A stretch of DNA of 64,000 bases from an uncultured Poribacteria bacterium (GCA_951812525.1 OX638316.1:372001-436000); one strand, 5' to 3'. Shown: positions 51,746 through 61,446, counted from the first letter of the stretch. Made by a program: numbers and translations. The notes: a model not told the origin generated them from the sequence alone.

Positions 51746-52249
51746 CTATTCACTCGTAGGATCTGTCGATTGACCGTTATCTGCTTCGGAAACAATTTGG
51801 GGAATCGTGTCGTCGGCTTGCCTATCTCGAGCGACTGCCAGAGAGCGCATCACCGAAATGAGAAACCAGCCTAACAACCCGACACCCGCACCAATCCCCA
51901 TCGCAAGACCTGCGCCTCTGGGTGTGGCAATCTTGTCCAACGTTTCTTCGTCTAACTCACACGAGAGACCCTCGATATGTCTGATGGCAATTGTCCGTCT
52001 TTCACCATCTTCTACATATTCAACAGTCGGTGCCGTATCACTCTCTATTTTGATATCAGCACTTCCCGAAGGTGTACGAAGTTCCACCGAGTTATCACCT
52101 TGTTCACTAACCCAACGGGCTTTTAATCCTTTTTTTCCATCCGCATCGCGAATCGACTCTATCCGCGTCCGAAATAGCACACCCCCTAATAGATTAATGG
52201 TGATGTCTTTAGACTTTACTAAAGCGTTTCTCAAATTTTCTGAATTCAC
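51746..52249 (-). CDS. Membrane-anchored protein of unknown function
   Basis: A 167-aa protein. GTG 52249 is preferred, with GGAG 6 nt upstream; an in-frame TTG at 52261 overlaps that site. A soluble beta-rich N-terminal region (ITINLLGGVLFRTRIESIRDADG) is followed by one helix (GAGLAMGIGAGVGLLGWFLI, near 112-132) and a polar tail. The N-terminal part may be an SH3-like barrel, but I do not recognise a family. Coupled to the downstream enolase-superfamily gene. Confidence 0.65.
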   Translation of the reverse strand: MNSENLRNALVKSKDITINLLGGVLFRTRIESIRDADGKKGLKARWVSEQGDNSVELRTPSGSADIKIESDTAPTVEYVEDGERRTIAIRHIEGLSCELDEETLDKIATPRGAGLAMGIGAGVGLLGWFLISVMRSLAVARDRQADDTIPQIVSEADNGQSTDPTSE

Positions 52250-52419
52250 GGTCTTCTCCAATTGTTATGATATACACAGCATCGCAAGACCCCTGCGAAC
52301 AACTGTTTCAGTTAAATGCTATAATGCCCTGTTCAAATAGTTCCTTTGATGAATTATAGCCGAAATTCTACTGAAAGTCAAGGCATCACGATTGAAGCAT
52401 TAAACTATTCAGTCTGCCT

Positions 52420-52445
52420 GTAGGAGGGATCTCCCGATCCCCACC
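52420..52445 (+). repeat. Degenerate GTAG-headed palindrome (REP-like)
   Basis: GTAG then AGGGAT-CTCCCG-ATCCCC. A second GTAG unit follows at 52453 (GTAGGAGCGAACGCTAGC). The 490-nt gap 52250-52739 also has CTGACC/CTGATTGCTG words (52500-52560) and the palindrome at 52629. Confidence 0.45.
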
Positions 52446-52628
52446 CTTCCCTGTAGGAGCGAACGCTAGCTTGCGACTTCATCTAAATCTTGCTGCTAAC
52501 AATCTACTGCCGACCTCCGACTACTGACCGTTGATCCCCGATGGCTACTGCTGATTGCTGGAAAGAAATTAAAAAACCTTGACGAATCACACATTATGTG
52601 CAAAAATATATACAGGTTTGTGGCTATA

Positions 52629-52649
52629 AAGTCATCTATTAGATGACTT
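52629..52649. promoter_or_regulatory. Perfect 9-bp palindrome upstream of the Lon-substrate-binding gene
   Basis: AAGTCATCT-ATT-AGATGACTT, about 90 nt before ATG 52740. It could be an operator or a leader hairpin; no T-run follows. Confidence 0.4.
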
Positions 52650-52739
52650 GCAAACAGAGGCACGTGCGTTGAAAGCCGTTCCTTGCGCAAAATTAATGCC
52701 ACTTACTACACCAAATATCCTGCGAAGAGGAGTTCTCAC

Positions 52740-53408
52740 ATGCAGAGCGACCACGTCTCATCGAAAAGTCAAACATCTCGCGAACGTCAAATTCCGCTCT
52801 TCCCATTACAGGTAGTCTTGTTCCCAGGTGGACTTTTACCACTCCATATCTTTGAGCAGCGTTATCGTACTATGGTCAAATTCTGTTTGGAGCATGAGTC
52901 TGAATTCGGCATCGTCCTGATTAAAGAAGGCGAGGAGGTGGGTGAAGCTGCCACCCCCTATGAAATCGGTACAGCCGTTCGTATTCTTCACGTTGAACAC
53001 TTAGACGATGGTCGCATGAATATTATTACCGCTGGTGAATACCGGTTTCAGATTTTAGAAGTTCAAGAACACCTCTCCTATCTTACCGGTCGCATACAGA
53101 TGTTAGACGACCCAGATACCGAAACTGAAGCGGTATCAAAATCGCTCACGACAGAAATCGAAGAGTTGTACAAAGCGTATGAGGCATTATCCAGCCGATT
53201 AATTTTCGGATGGCAACCGCCAGAGGAACAACCAAACGACCCAAGGGAACTCGCCTATCAGGTCGGGATACGACTGCGCATCTCGCTCGAAGAAAAACAA
53301 AATTTACTGGAGATAATTCCGTTAGAGAAACTCCTGACACGCGAAATCGAAATTCTGACAAATCAGAATCAACGGATCGCCTTTCAATTGGCAGCCAAAA
53401 ACAATTAA
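52740..53408 (+). CDS. Lon substrate-binding-domain (LON_substr_bdg) protein
   Basis: A 222-aa stand-alone version of the Lon N-terminal domain: RQIPLFPLQVVLFPGGLLPLHIFEQRYRTMV (near 17-48) is the family hallmark, then EFGIVLIKEGEEVG and GRMNIITAGEYRFQILE, with a helical C-terminal part. No AAA or protease domain, as is normal for this small family. GAGGAG lies 8 nt before ATG 52740; an in-frame start at 52683 lacks such a site. Cellular role unclear. Confidence 0.9.
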   Translation: MQSDHVSSKSQTSRERQIPLFPLQVVLFPGGLLPLHIFEQRYRTMVKFCLEHESEFGIVLIKEGEEVGEAATPYEIGTAVRILHVEHLDDGRMNIITAGEYRFQILEVQEHLSYLTGRIQMLDDPDTETEAVSKSLTTEIEELYKAYEALSSRLIFGWQPPEEQPNDPRELAYQVGIRLRISLEEKQNLLEIIPLEKLLTREIEILTNQNQRIAFQLAAKNN

Positions 53409-53503
53409 CATTGTCGCGATAATGTAAAGCGCAGTCATCAGGTTTTTCATAATCAGACAATCACTTCTACAGCATAAGCACCTATCTGCGACACGATAAC
53501 ATA

Positions 53504-54115
53504 ATGGCACTAAAGGCTCCTATTCATCAATTCACCGAAACCCAGTCGATCCAGATCGCATCTCGGGATTTCTTCTACATCAGCAATATCCTGTCGGTGT
53601 CTCGGCTTATCACGGTGCCTTTCATCTTTTATTTTATCTACCGTGAGCAGTGGATACACGCAATCGTTTGTGGTGCTATAGCCGTTATCACAGATTTATT
53701 AGACGGCTTCTGCGCTCGGCGTTTAGAACAGCACACCGAACTCGGTTACATATTAGATCCGGTGGCAGACAAACTTGCACTTTTTGCTGCAGCTTCCGCA
53801 CTGGTTTTATTAAAATCCAGCTTTCCGGTATGGGCGTTTCTTGTGATTGTCACCCGCGATGTCTCAATCCTGATTGGCAATGGCATCTTAGCGTATAAAG
53901 CAAAAATGATTACTCGCTCCAATTTATGGGGTAAATGCACCAGTTTCTTTTTGTCAATCGCTATCATGCTTTACTTACTCCGCCCAATAACGCCGCTCTT
54001 ACCGGAGAATATTGAATTTTACGGTCTCTGTCTCGCACTGGTATTTGTTGTTATCTCAACAGTGAGTTACGCTCGACACATGTTTCGTATGTTAAAAGCC
54101 CACAGTCAGCGATAA
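53504..54115 (+). CDS. CDP-alcohol phosphatidyltransferase (PgsA-like)
   Basis: A 203-aa inner-membrane enzyme with the complete CDP-OH-P signature: D67-G-x2-A71-R72-x8-G81-x3-D85-x3-D89 (DGFCARRLEQHTELGYILD region). About six hydrophobic helices follow. The N-terminus (ISNILSVSRLITVPF) matches phosphatidylglycerophosphate synthases, which join CDP-diacylglycerol and glycerol 3-phosphate, but cardiolipin-synthase-type members look alike. Confidence 0.9.
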   Translation: MALKAPIHQFTETQSIQIASRDFFYISNILSVSRLITVPFIFYFIYREQWIHAIVCGAIAVITDLLDGFCARRLEQHTELGYILDPVADKLALFAAASALVLLKSSFPVWAFLVIVTRDVSILIGNGILAYKAKMITRSNLWGKCTSFFLSIAIMLYLLRPITPLLPENIEFYGLCLALVFVVISTVSYARHMFRMLKAHSQR

Positions 54116-54188
54116 CATTGGAAAACCAAATATCTGAATGAGGAAAACGTAGTTACAGTTTCCAAATCCATATACAAGGAAAACCCTG

Positions 54189-55109
54189 ATGGCTTACAAA
54201 GAACTTGTAACGAAGAAACCGTTTATCGTCAACAAAAACTTGGGAAGTGCCGTTGAGGTTGAGCCTGAAGAATTAACGCTAACCAATTCCGACGGCCTAC
54301 CCGTCAGTCCACCAACGCAGAAACAGAAATATGACTTCGATCGGAACGGTTGGCTTTTAATCCCAAGCGTTCTATCGGACGCTGACATCTCGGAGATGCA
54401 CGACTTCTGTCAACATCTTCAGGCATCACCCGAACGGATTCCTGAACCAGAGCGTTGCACACTCGGCGGCCCGTTACAGAAACTTGCCGACCATCCGGTT
54501 GTTGTCGGATTCCTCAACGAATTTTTGGCATACCCACCCGCCGCGAGCGAGGATTGCTACGGCTTTCGACTGGAGGAAACGACCGCATTTTTCGGAGATA
54601 CGATGCCGTCCTCCGAAGCCGAATCCGTCCTTCAGAAGGGAAACGGTTTATTCCGCTTACCCGGCAATTCCCACCTCTATCGATGCGTGCCGGGGCGCGG
54701 CTGGAGCGGTCTAACACGTGTTCTATGGGAACTCACCGAAGTCACTGCCCATACAAACAGCACCCGCTTCATCGCGGGAAGCCACAAAGCCGCATATCCC
54801 ATACCAACGTCGGCGCAGAACCCGAATTCATCGCTTTGGGAGACTTACGAATGTCCGCCCGGCTCCGTTATCTTTTTCACAGAATCCTTGACACAAACGC
54901 AAGTCCAACCCAGTGTCGCCGAGCGGATCTGCGTCTCAAATCTATATAACACCGTAGCGAGCCGCTGGTCCAACTGGCTACCACACCCACACCTTCTCGA
55001 AGCAATGCCTCCGAAACGCCAGACCCTTTTCCGGGGAGCTTACGCAGGAGGCAATGTTATCAATGGCGATTTTAACCAGCGTACATCCGCCTACCCCGCG
55101 GAAATCTAA
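54189..55109 (+). CDS. PhyH-like protein with both presumed iron His replaced by Gln
   Basis: A 306-aa paralogue of the next gene, with the same blocks (LGGPLQKLADHPVVVGFLNEF, RVLWELTEV, IAGSHK, GSVIFFTESLT). Where the neighbour has H141 (PHNGNG) this protein has Q149 (LQKGNG), and where it has H228 (EALTHSA) this has Q236 (ESLTQTQ). Both are the positions expected for iron ligands. No HxD motif is present elsewhere. It may be a non-catalytic partner of the paralogue 23 nt downstream. AAGGA precedes the ATG. First gene of a five-gene operon. Confidence 0.82.
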   Translation: MAYKELVTKKPFIVNKNLGSAVEVEPEELTLTNSDGLPVSPPTQKQKYDFDRNGWLLIPSVLSDADISEMHDFCQHLQASPERIPEPERCTLGGPLQKLADHPVVVGFLNEFLAYPPAASEDCYGFRLEETTAFFGDTMPSSEAESVLQKGNGLFRLPGNSHLYRCVPGRGWSGLTRVLWELTEVTAHTNSTRFIAGSHKAAYPIPTSAQNPNSSLWETYECPPGSVIFFTESLTQTQVQPSVAERICVSNLYNTVASRWSNWLPHPHLLEAMPPKRQTLFRGAYAGGNVINGDFNQRTSAYPAEI

Positions 55110-55132
55110 ACAGTGCAAGGAGAAAATACCAG

Positions 55133-56002
55133 ATGGAAGAACAGACGAACAGAAATCTGCAACCTTGGCTCGGCGCATTATTGCCACCCGATACGTGTGA
55201 GCTGCCTACCCGAAACGCTGACGGTTTAGCTGTCCCTGAGTTAACCGAGGAACAACGTTACGCTTTTGATACCCACGGCTGGTTTCTGGTCCCAGAAGTG
55301 TTTACGGGGTCGGAACTCAAAGAGATGCGCGATTTCGGATACCGTCTCCACCACGATCCTGAATCTATTCCAGAAAAGGAACGGAACCCTCTTGGTGGTC
55401 CACTTCAGAAGCTGATCGACCATCCGCTCGTAGTCTCGTTTCTCAACGAATTCACGGCACATCCGGCTGTGACAAGTCCAGAGTGCTACGGCTTTGCTGT
55501 TGAAAGCGCAAGTCTCTTTTACCGCACCCCCGGTATGGGAAGGTTCGGTCCTCATAACGGGAACGGATTACTCCGTTTTCCCGGTGATGTCCACTACTAC
55601 AACGCCTTCCCGGGCAAAGGCTATAGCCCACACACCCGCGTTGTATGGGAACTCACCGAAGTGAAAAAAGGACAAGGTGGAACGCTCTTAGTAACCGGCA
55701 GCCACAAGTCAGTTTACACTGCACCCTCTGACATTCAAAATCCTGATTCCGACATCTGGACGACTTACGGATGCCCAGCAGGTTCACTCCTCTTCTTCAC
55801 AGAGGCACTCACCCACAGCGCAACGACATGGACAAATACAGATAATGACAGGATCGCCATGTTCAATCTGTATAGTCCCGTCGACAGCGGTTTCGCGAAG
55901 GTTTACGAACCACATCCAAAACTCCTCGTCGAAATGCCCCCGCTGCGACGCACTCTGTTCCGAAATCGGTATGTCGTTGACAAGGTCAACGGAACAGAAT
56001 AG
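55133..56002 (+). CDS. PhyH-like dioxygenase
   Basis: A 289-aa protein. Likely iron ligands H141 (GPHNGNGLL) and H228 (EALTHSATTW), with R244 region (NDRIAMFNLYSP) for 2-oxoglutarate. The usual HxD reads HNG, lacking the acidic ligand, as happens in 2-oxoglutarate halogenases and some environmental PhyH clades; whether that changes chemistry is open. GAGAAA lies close before the ATG. Sits between its Gln-substituted paralogue and a sulfatase. Confidence 0.85.
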   Translation: MEEQTNRNLQPWLGALLPPDTCELPTRNADGLAVPELTEEQRYAFDTHGWFLVPEVFTGSELKEMRDFGYRLHHDPESIPEKERNPLGGPLQKLIDHPLVVSFLNEFTAHPAVTSPECYGFAVESASLFYRTPGMGRFGPHNGNGLLRFPGDVHYYNAFPGKGYSPHTRVVWELTEVKKGQGGTLLVTGSHKSVYTAPSDIQNPDSDIWTTYGCPAGSLLFFTEALTHSATTWTNTDNDRIAMFNLYSPVDSGFAKVYEPHPKLLVEMPPLRRTLFRNRYVVDKVNGTE

Positions 56003-56029
56003 TTCTATAATCGCTGAAAGGAGGCAGTC

Positions 56030-57409
56030 GTGTCTACTAAACAACCAAACGTTCTCTGGATTTACGGCGAGGATCTCTCGCCAGATCTCGGCTGTTACGG
56101 CACGCCTGCCGTGAAAACACCCAACGTTGACCGAATTGCATCGGAAGGCACCCGTTATACCAACGCTTTCGTTACGTGTCCAGTCTGTTCGCCGAGCCGT
56201 TCCGCCCTGATTACCGGCACATATCAGACGCACTTTGATGCCCACAATCACCGTAGCAATCGCGATAAGCCGTTGCGGGCGGATATGAAACTCATCACCG
56301 ACTGTTTCCGGGAGGCTGGTTATTTCACATGCAATAGCCCAGGACCTCCCTACGATCGTCCTGGAAAGACCGATTTTAACTTTGAACGGGAACAACCTTT
56401 TGACGGCATCGACTGGAGCGAACGACCCGAAGGACAACCCTTTTACGCCCAAATCAACATTCCAGACACGCACCGCGTCTTCAAGCCTGATCCAGAACGC
56501 CCCATTTCCCCAGAGGACGTTGAATTACCACCTTACTATCCCGACCACCCGCTCACCCGAAAGGACTGGGCACTCTATCTCGAAAGCATTCAGATTTTAG
56601 ATAGAAAGGTAGGACAAATCCTTGATCGCTTAGACGCTGAAGGACTCACGGACAACACTATTATCTTTTTCATGAGCGATCACGGGCGTGCCCATATACG
56701 CTGTAAACAGTTCCTTTATGACGGCGGTATCCATATTCCGCTCATTGTTCGATGGCCTGGAAACGTTGAACCTAGTGCTGTCAGTGATGAACTCATCAGT
56801 GGCGTTGATTTCGCGCCGACTACCCTCGCACTTGCCGGTGTTGAAATTCCCGATTTTATGCAAGGACAGATCTTTCTCGGTCCAGATGCAACCTCGCGCG
56901 ATGCGATCTTCGCGGCGCGAGACCGATGCGACGGAACGGACGACAGAATCCGGTGCATTCGGACACATCGTTATAAACTGATTCGTAACTATCATCCTGA
57001 GCGTCCATACATGCAATTCAACGGTTACAAGAAGCAACAGTATCCGCTCTGGAGCCTGATGCCGCTGCTCTCAGAAAACGGCAAATTGACCCCGTCCCAA
57101 CAGCACTTTATGCGACAGACGCGTCCCACTGAGGAATTGTATGACTTGGAAGCAGATCCGTATGAGATTAATAACCTCGCCACAGATCCACACTACGACA
57201 CCGTGCGAAGTGAACTTATGGCGCAACTCGATACATGGATGACAGAAACCGGGGATATGGGCGAAATATCTGAGTCCTTAGAGGTTACCACTTACTGGGA
57301 CGACAACATGGCGGAAAGATTCAAGCAGGACATGGAAAAACGAGGTCTCTCGCACGATATAAGCGATGCGGATTATGTCGCATGGTGGGAAAACCACTTG
57401 CTAACATGA
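56030..57409 (+). CDS. Sulfatase (type I, formylglycine-dependent)
   Basis: A 459-aa sulfatase starting at GTG 56030 with AAAGGAGG 6 nt upstream. PNVLWIYGEDLSPDLGCYG is the first metal site (Glu-Asp in place of the usual Asp-Asp), C53-S-P-S-R in CPVCSPSRSALITGTYQ is the formylglycine motif, and IIFFMSDHGRAHIRCKQFLYDGGIHIPL the distal site. Ends with ELYDLEADPYEINNLA and a charged tail. No signal peptide. Distinct from the sulfatase at 24359, in a parallel operon. Confidence 0.95.
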   Translation: MSTKQPNVLWIYGEDLSPDLGCYGTPAVKTPNVDRIASEGTRYTNAFVTCPVCSPSRSALITGTYQTHFDAHNHRSNRDKPLRADMKLITDCFREAGYFTCNSPGPPYDRPGKTDFNFEREQPFDGIDWSERPEGQPFYAQINIPDTHRVFKPDPERPISPEDVELPPYYPDHPLTRKDWALYLESIQILDRKVGQILDRLDAEGLTDNTIIFFMSDHGRAHIRCKQFLYDGGIHIPLIVRWPGNVEPSAVSDELISGVDFAPTTLALAGVEIPDFMQGQIFLGPDATSRDAIFAARDRCDGTDDRIRCIRTHRYKLIRNYHPERPYMQFNGYKKQQYPLWSLMPLLSENGKLTPSQQHFMRQTRPTEELYDLEADPYEINNLATDPHYDTVRSELMAQLDTWMTETGDMGEISESLEVTTYWDDNMAERFKQDMEKRGLSHDISDADYVAWWENHLLT

Positions 57410-57445
57410 AGAGATCCGAAACCTTATGCAAAACGGAGGCTCCCG

Positions 57446-58681
57446 ATGAACGACATCGTCCATGGACACGGCGATGGGTTTTTAACACAAGGTGAACGTC
57501 GGCTCTTCCCAATCGGTTTCTATGAACTTCCAGCCGAAGACGATGGGCTTAAAGATATGGCAGCGGCAGGCGTTAACCTTCTCCGATGTGGCAACGCCGA
57601 TACCCTTGACCGAGTGCACGCACACGGAATGATGGGATGGGTACCGCTATCGCTTCAATCTGGCGCGACACCTGAATTTCAGGAGCACATCCGCACGCTT
57701 ACCGAACATCCAGCACTCGCCGTGTGGGAGGGTCCTGACGAGGTAGTGTGGAATTTCACGGCATACAGCGGTCTCTGGCGACAAGATCGGATAGGCGTGT
57801 TTCCAAATAAGGGTGAATGGTGGATGCAAACACCCCTCGCTATTCAATACTCCGAAGAACGGGCGGCAGAGATTATGCCGAATATGCGGGAAGCCGTTGA
57901 ATTCATCCGCAGTGTTGACCCTTACAATCGACAGGTTTGGATTAACGAAGCACGCGACAGCGACCTAAAATTCGTTCGACAATATATCGACTTCGTAGAT
58001 ATCACTGGGTGTGACGATTATCCGATTCGGGCGGATGGTCGTCCCGCTATACGGGTCGCCGCTGCAACGGATAGATGGCGACAAGTTGGCAAGGGTAGAC
58101 CTGTCTGGATGGTGCTTCAGGCATTTTCATGGAACGACTTGGACGATGAACACGGCGACATCGCTGCATTTCCAACCTTTAACGAATCACGGCTCATGGC
58201 GTATGTTTGCATTACGCACGGCGCCAGAGGCATCTTGTATTGGGGATCTAACTACCTTAAATCTCCAGGACATGAAGCGTTTCGGAAATCGCTTTATGCA
58301 CTAACAAGCGAACTCGCCGCGCTCCAACCTTTTCTCTCAGCACCCGTCGAGCAATACGTCAGAGTGCAAGTGACTGACGACGGACGCACCGATATACCGG
58401 AACCCGTTTCGATACGCGGTGTGAGTATCACGGCGCGAAGAACCGGACGAGAGTGGCTCATTATCCTCGTCAATGAGGATCCGCATTCCTACATGGGGGT
58501 TGAAGTCATTGGATTGGATGCCCTAAACGGCTCTGAGTTTGTGGAACTCTACGGAGATGAGAAAACGGCTGTATCTGAAGGAACATTCGTGACGCGGATG
58601 CATCCCTATGAAGTTAAAGTCTACGCGACACATCGAAAATGGGAGACCAACCAGCGGGAGGGCAGAGAATTTGCAGAATAA
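57446..58681 (+). CDS. Glycoside-hydrolase-like TIM-barrel protein
   Basis: A 411-aa protein with features of a GH-A-type barrel: AGVNLLRCGN, ALAVWEGPDEVVWNF (a Glu near residue 95 at a strand-4-like position), FVDITGCDDYPI, PVWMVLQAFSW, and HGARGILYWGSNYL, then a C-terminal beta domain (REWLIILVNEDPHS). No signal peptide. I cannot assign a GH family; activity on a glycan is inferred from fold and from the sulfatase beside it. GGAGG lies 8 nt before the ATG. Confidence 0.75.
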   Translation: MNDIVHGHGDGFLTQGERRLFPIGFYELPAEDDGLKDMAAAGVNLLRCGNADTLDRVHAHGMMGWVPLSLQSGATPEFQEHIRTLTEHPALAVWEGPDEVVWNFTAYSGLWRQDRIGVFPNKGEWWMQTPLAIQYSEERAAEIMPNMREAVEFIRSVDPYNRQVWINEARDSDLKFVRQYIDFVDITGCDDYPIRADGRPAIRVAAATDRWRQVGKGRPVWMVLQAFSWNDLDDEHGDIAAFPTFNESRLMAYVCITHGARGILYWGSNYLKSPGHEAFRKSLYALTSELAALQPFLSAPVEQYVRVQVTDDGRTDIPEPVSIRGVSITARRTGREWLIILVNEDPHSYMGVEVIGLDALNGSEFVELYGDEKTAVSEGTFVTRMHPYEVKVYATHRKWETNQREGREFAE

Positions 58682-58682
58682 C

Positions 58683-59480
58683 ATGAAAGAACGATTTGGG
58701 TTTGACGCACCAAAGAATAGACCGATTGAAGAATCAATCCGATGGGCTGCCGAAAATGGATTCGGATATATCGATTTCCAAGCCGATGTCCCGCCGAACA
58801 ACATCGCTTCGTTTGACACTGCGCGCGTCCGCACAGTGCGAGAATTGTGTGAAACACACGACATTGCTATGGGCATCCATCCATCTTCAGCAATCAACAA
58901 CGCCGAGTACACGCCTATTATGTCTGAAGCCGTTGACGACTATCTCTTTGCGAATTTAGAACTGGCACAACAACTCGGTTGTGGGTGGCTTATTGGGCAC
59001 GGCGGGTATCACTTTGGCGATGTTGCCCAACGTCGCGACACCGCCATTGAACGCATTCAACGATTGGTAGCACGCGCAGAAGAGGCAGAGATTGTTATCT
59101 TCTTTGAAAACCATAACCGAGAACCAGAGCACGCCGAAATTCACTACATTCCACATAATGTCGAAGAAACACGCTGGTTTTTCGACACACTGCACTCCCC
59201 CAACCTCAAGTGGGCATTTAACGTAGCACATGGACATCTCGTCCCTGAAGGGTGGCGAGGGTTCCTAGATACATTCGGTGCGGAAAATATAGGTCAAGTC
59301 CGACTTAATGATAATACCGGAGAGTACGAAATCCACCTCGTTCCTGGCGAAGGAACAATTGACTTTGCGGACCTGTTTGGGCAACTGAAGGGACGTGGCT
59401 ATAATGGGTGGTTTAGCCTCGGTTTCGGTGACGACGAGGATAAGGTGCGAATACGGAATGAATTTGCTGCGTATTTATAG
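58683..59480 (+). CDS. Xylose isomerase-like TIM-barrel (sugar epimerase/isomerase)
   Basis: A 265-aa AP-endonuclease-2-type barrel starting MKERFGFDAPKNRP, 1 nt after the preceding stop; an in-frame start at 58608 would lie within the upstream gene. Metal-site blocks: GCGWLIGHGGYHF, IVIFFENHNREPEH (Glu), LKWAFNVAHGHLV (His), IGQVRLNDNTGEYE, WFSLGFGDDED. The usual last Glu reads Gly-Phe here. Last gene of the second PhyH-sulfatase operon, as in the first. Confidence 0.87.
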   Translation: MKERFGFDAPKNRPIEESIRWAAENGFGYIDFQADVPPNNIASFDTARVRTVRELCETHDIAMGIHPSSAINNAEYTPIMSEAVDDYLFANLELAQQLGCGWLIGHGGYHFGDVAQRRDTAIERIQRLVARAEEAEIVIFFENHNREPEHAEIHYIPHNVEETRWFFDTLHSPNLKWAFNVAHGHLVPEGWRGFLDTFGAENIGQVRLNDNTGEYEIHLVPGEGTIDFADLFGQLKGRGYNGWFSLGFGDDEDKVRIRNEFAAYL

Positions 59481-59499
59481 ACATGAGAGGATTCCCTTT

Positions 59500-61446
59500 T
59501 TAACGATAAAAGGAATAAACAGAAATCCGCCAAATCAGTCGGATAAGTACCCATGTGCCACCGACAATGAATTGTCCAAGTATTAGTCCTAAAAAGAGCG
59601 GTAGTACCTTGTGATAAAGGCGGATGCCACCAAACCGTAAAACAAGGTTCTTGATTGCCCAACTAATCAACACGGAGAACCAAAGCCAGCCGAATGTCCA
59701 CATACTACTCGCCACCGCATAACCTGTAGGATGAAACGGAAACATCGGAAAACGGGTGCGCAACCACCATAAAAACCCTGTAAACAGAAACCCAACACCC
59801 ATAAATGCCACCGCAGGCACGTTCGTTTCTGTCGGATAATAGAGCCACGATCGGAGTAGGTTGTAGCCGCCGGTTCCCAATCCCGGATTCGCGCCGATAT
59901 TGTAGGAAACTACCAGATATGCCCAGAACGAGGCGAGGATGCCAAAAAAGACACCACACATGAGTGCCACGACCATCCGTCTAGCTCGCATATTTGCCAC
60001 CTCTACCAGCTTAAATGCCTCCAGCGTATGCGGCATTGGATGTGCCCGATACCCGCGGTTGAACGCGAAATAGAGCGACATCATCGTTAGGTTCGAGGGT
60101 GAAATCATGCGTGAGCCGAGCGAGTCGATAATAAATTGTCGTGGGTTCGCCACAAACATCTCGTGCGTCGGCGGACCAACCTCAGCACGTACCCGTGTAA
60201 TCCCAAGCGCAAGAAGATAATAGATAGCAAAATACAACGCTATCATCCAAACTGCCATCCCACCACGGTTTGAAAAAATGAACAGAAAAAGGAGACCGCC
60301 TATTAATCCTGCAACCGGCCATCGATAGTTTGTAGAATCCTGCATCTCTGATGGAAGGTTCTCACCCCTCTTTCCAATCAGGTTCCTGAACACTCCATAA
60401 AAATGTTTACGTCCGCCGTAGAGTCCAAAACAGGCGATAGCCAAATAGGCACCCACGCCTTGCGGTCCATCATAAGGAAATTCAGGTAATACCTGCAGTC
60501 CCATCGCGCTACCCAAAACACGCTCGCCCTTCCAAAATAGATAGAAAAACCAGAGCGAAAACGACATTTCCAACGGCATCAAAAAGGCAAGTCCCACACC
60601 GAACGAGAGAATATAGACGGGGGTCCAACCGATCGCGCTCCACGGTTTCTCAGTGAAGTAGATCCCTAGATCTGCCTTACGCACGGGTATCTCAGGAAAC
60701 GTTGGGACGAACGCATGGATACCGTTAATCAGGTCGATACCTCCCGCAATCGCGAAGCCTGCCCAGAGCATTCTGTTTTTAAAAAGTCGTCCGTCCGTGT
60801 AGGTTAACTCTATCGGTAGACGAACAATCGGGTAGGTGAGTCGCTCCCGATCGATCCACTGCTTCCTGAGAATTAGATCGATGCAAATCATTACCCAAAT
60901 CAGGACGGAGAGAAAAATAGTCCACCATAAAATCGGCTCCCACCACGCCAACAGATACCTTTGCCTATAAAAGGACGTATCACCATCATAAAAATCTTGT
61001 AACACGGACAGATCGTCGAGAGTCATCCAACTCGGGAGATACCGCCAGAAGAGTTGTTGCCATTCATTTTCAGGCGTTGCGAACCAAAAGCCGTTCGGTA
61101 TAACAGGCACCACAGTCTGCATCATGTCGTGCCCGGCGATCGCCGAGGAAATTGAAAGAATGACGTAAATAGTGAGCAATTCTCCCTGTCGGAGCGCGAA
61201 ACGGGGTAGCAATAATTTGAGCAAGAAATTCAGGCAGGTCAACACCACCAAAGTTACCACGACGTTGTAAATTAAAGACATCGTCGTAGGCAAAGTACTC
61301 CAGAACCGGAGGTGGTTCGCCATGATAAAATAGGTGTTCGGCGGAATGAGTATAACGCCAAGCAGAATCGCGCGAAACGTCACGCCAGGGTGTCCTGATT
61401 GCGATGCTTCTCGATGATCTGCTACGTATTTTGGTGTGTTTGCCAT
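59500..61446 (-). CDS. Large polytopic membrane protein, DUF6785/DUF6784 type
   Basis: A 648-aa paralogue of the protein at 39824, with the same blocks: PGVTFRAILLGVILIPPNTYF, ALRQGELLTIYVILSISSAIAGHD, NEWQQLFWRYLPSW, RVRAEVGPPTHEM and RMISPSNLT. About 12-14 helices. No strong ribosome binding site. It converges with the PhyH-sulfatase operon (19-nt gap). Function unknown; possible uptake system. Confidence 0.85.
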   Translation of the reverse strand: MANTPKYVADHREASQSGHPGVTFRAILLGVILIPPNTYFIMANHLRFWSTLPTTMSLIYNVVVTLVVLTCLNFLLKLLLPRFALRQGELLTIYVILSISSAIAGHDMMQTVVPVIPNGFWFATPENEWQQLFWRYLPSWMTLDDLSVLQDFYDGDTSFYRQRYLLAWWEPILWWTIFLSVLIWVMICIDLILRKQWIDRERLTYPIVRLPIELTYTDGRLFKNRMLWAGFAIAGGIDLINGIHAFVPTFPEIPVRKADLGIYFTEKPWSAIGWTPVYILSFGVGLAFLMPLEMSFSLWFFYLFWKGERVLGSAMGLQVLPEFPYDGPQGVGAYLAIACFGLYGGRKHFYGVFRNLIGKRGENLPSEMQDSTNYRWPVAGLIGGLLFLFIFSNRGGMAVWMIALYFAIYYLLALGITRVRAEVGPPTHEMFVANPRQFIIDSLGSRMISPSNLTMMSLYFAFNRGYRAHPMPHTLEAFKLVEVANMRARRMVVALMCGVFFGILASFWAYLVVSYNIGANPGLGTGGYNLLRSWLYYPTETNVPAVAFMGVGFLFTGFLWWLRTRFPMFPFHPTGYAVASSMWTFGWLWFSVLISWAIKNLVLRFGGIRLYHKVLPLFLGLILGQFIVGGTWVLIRLIWRISVYSFYR

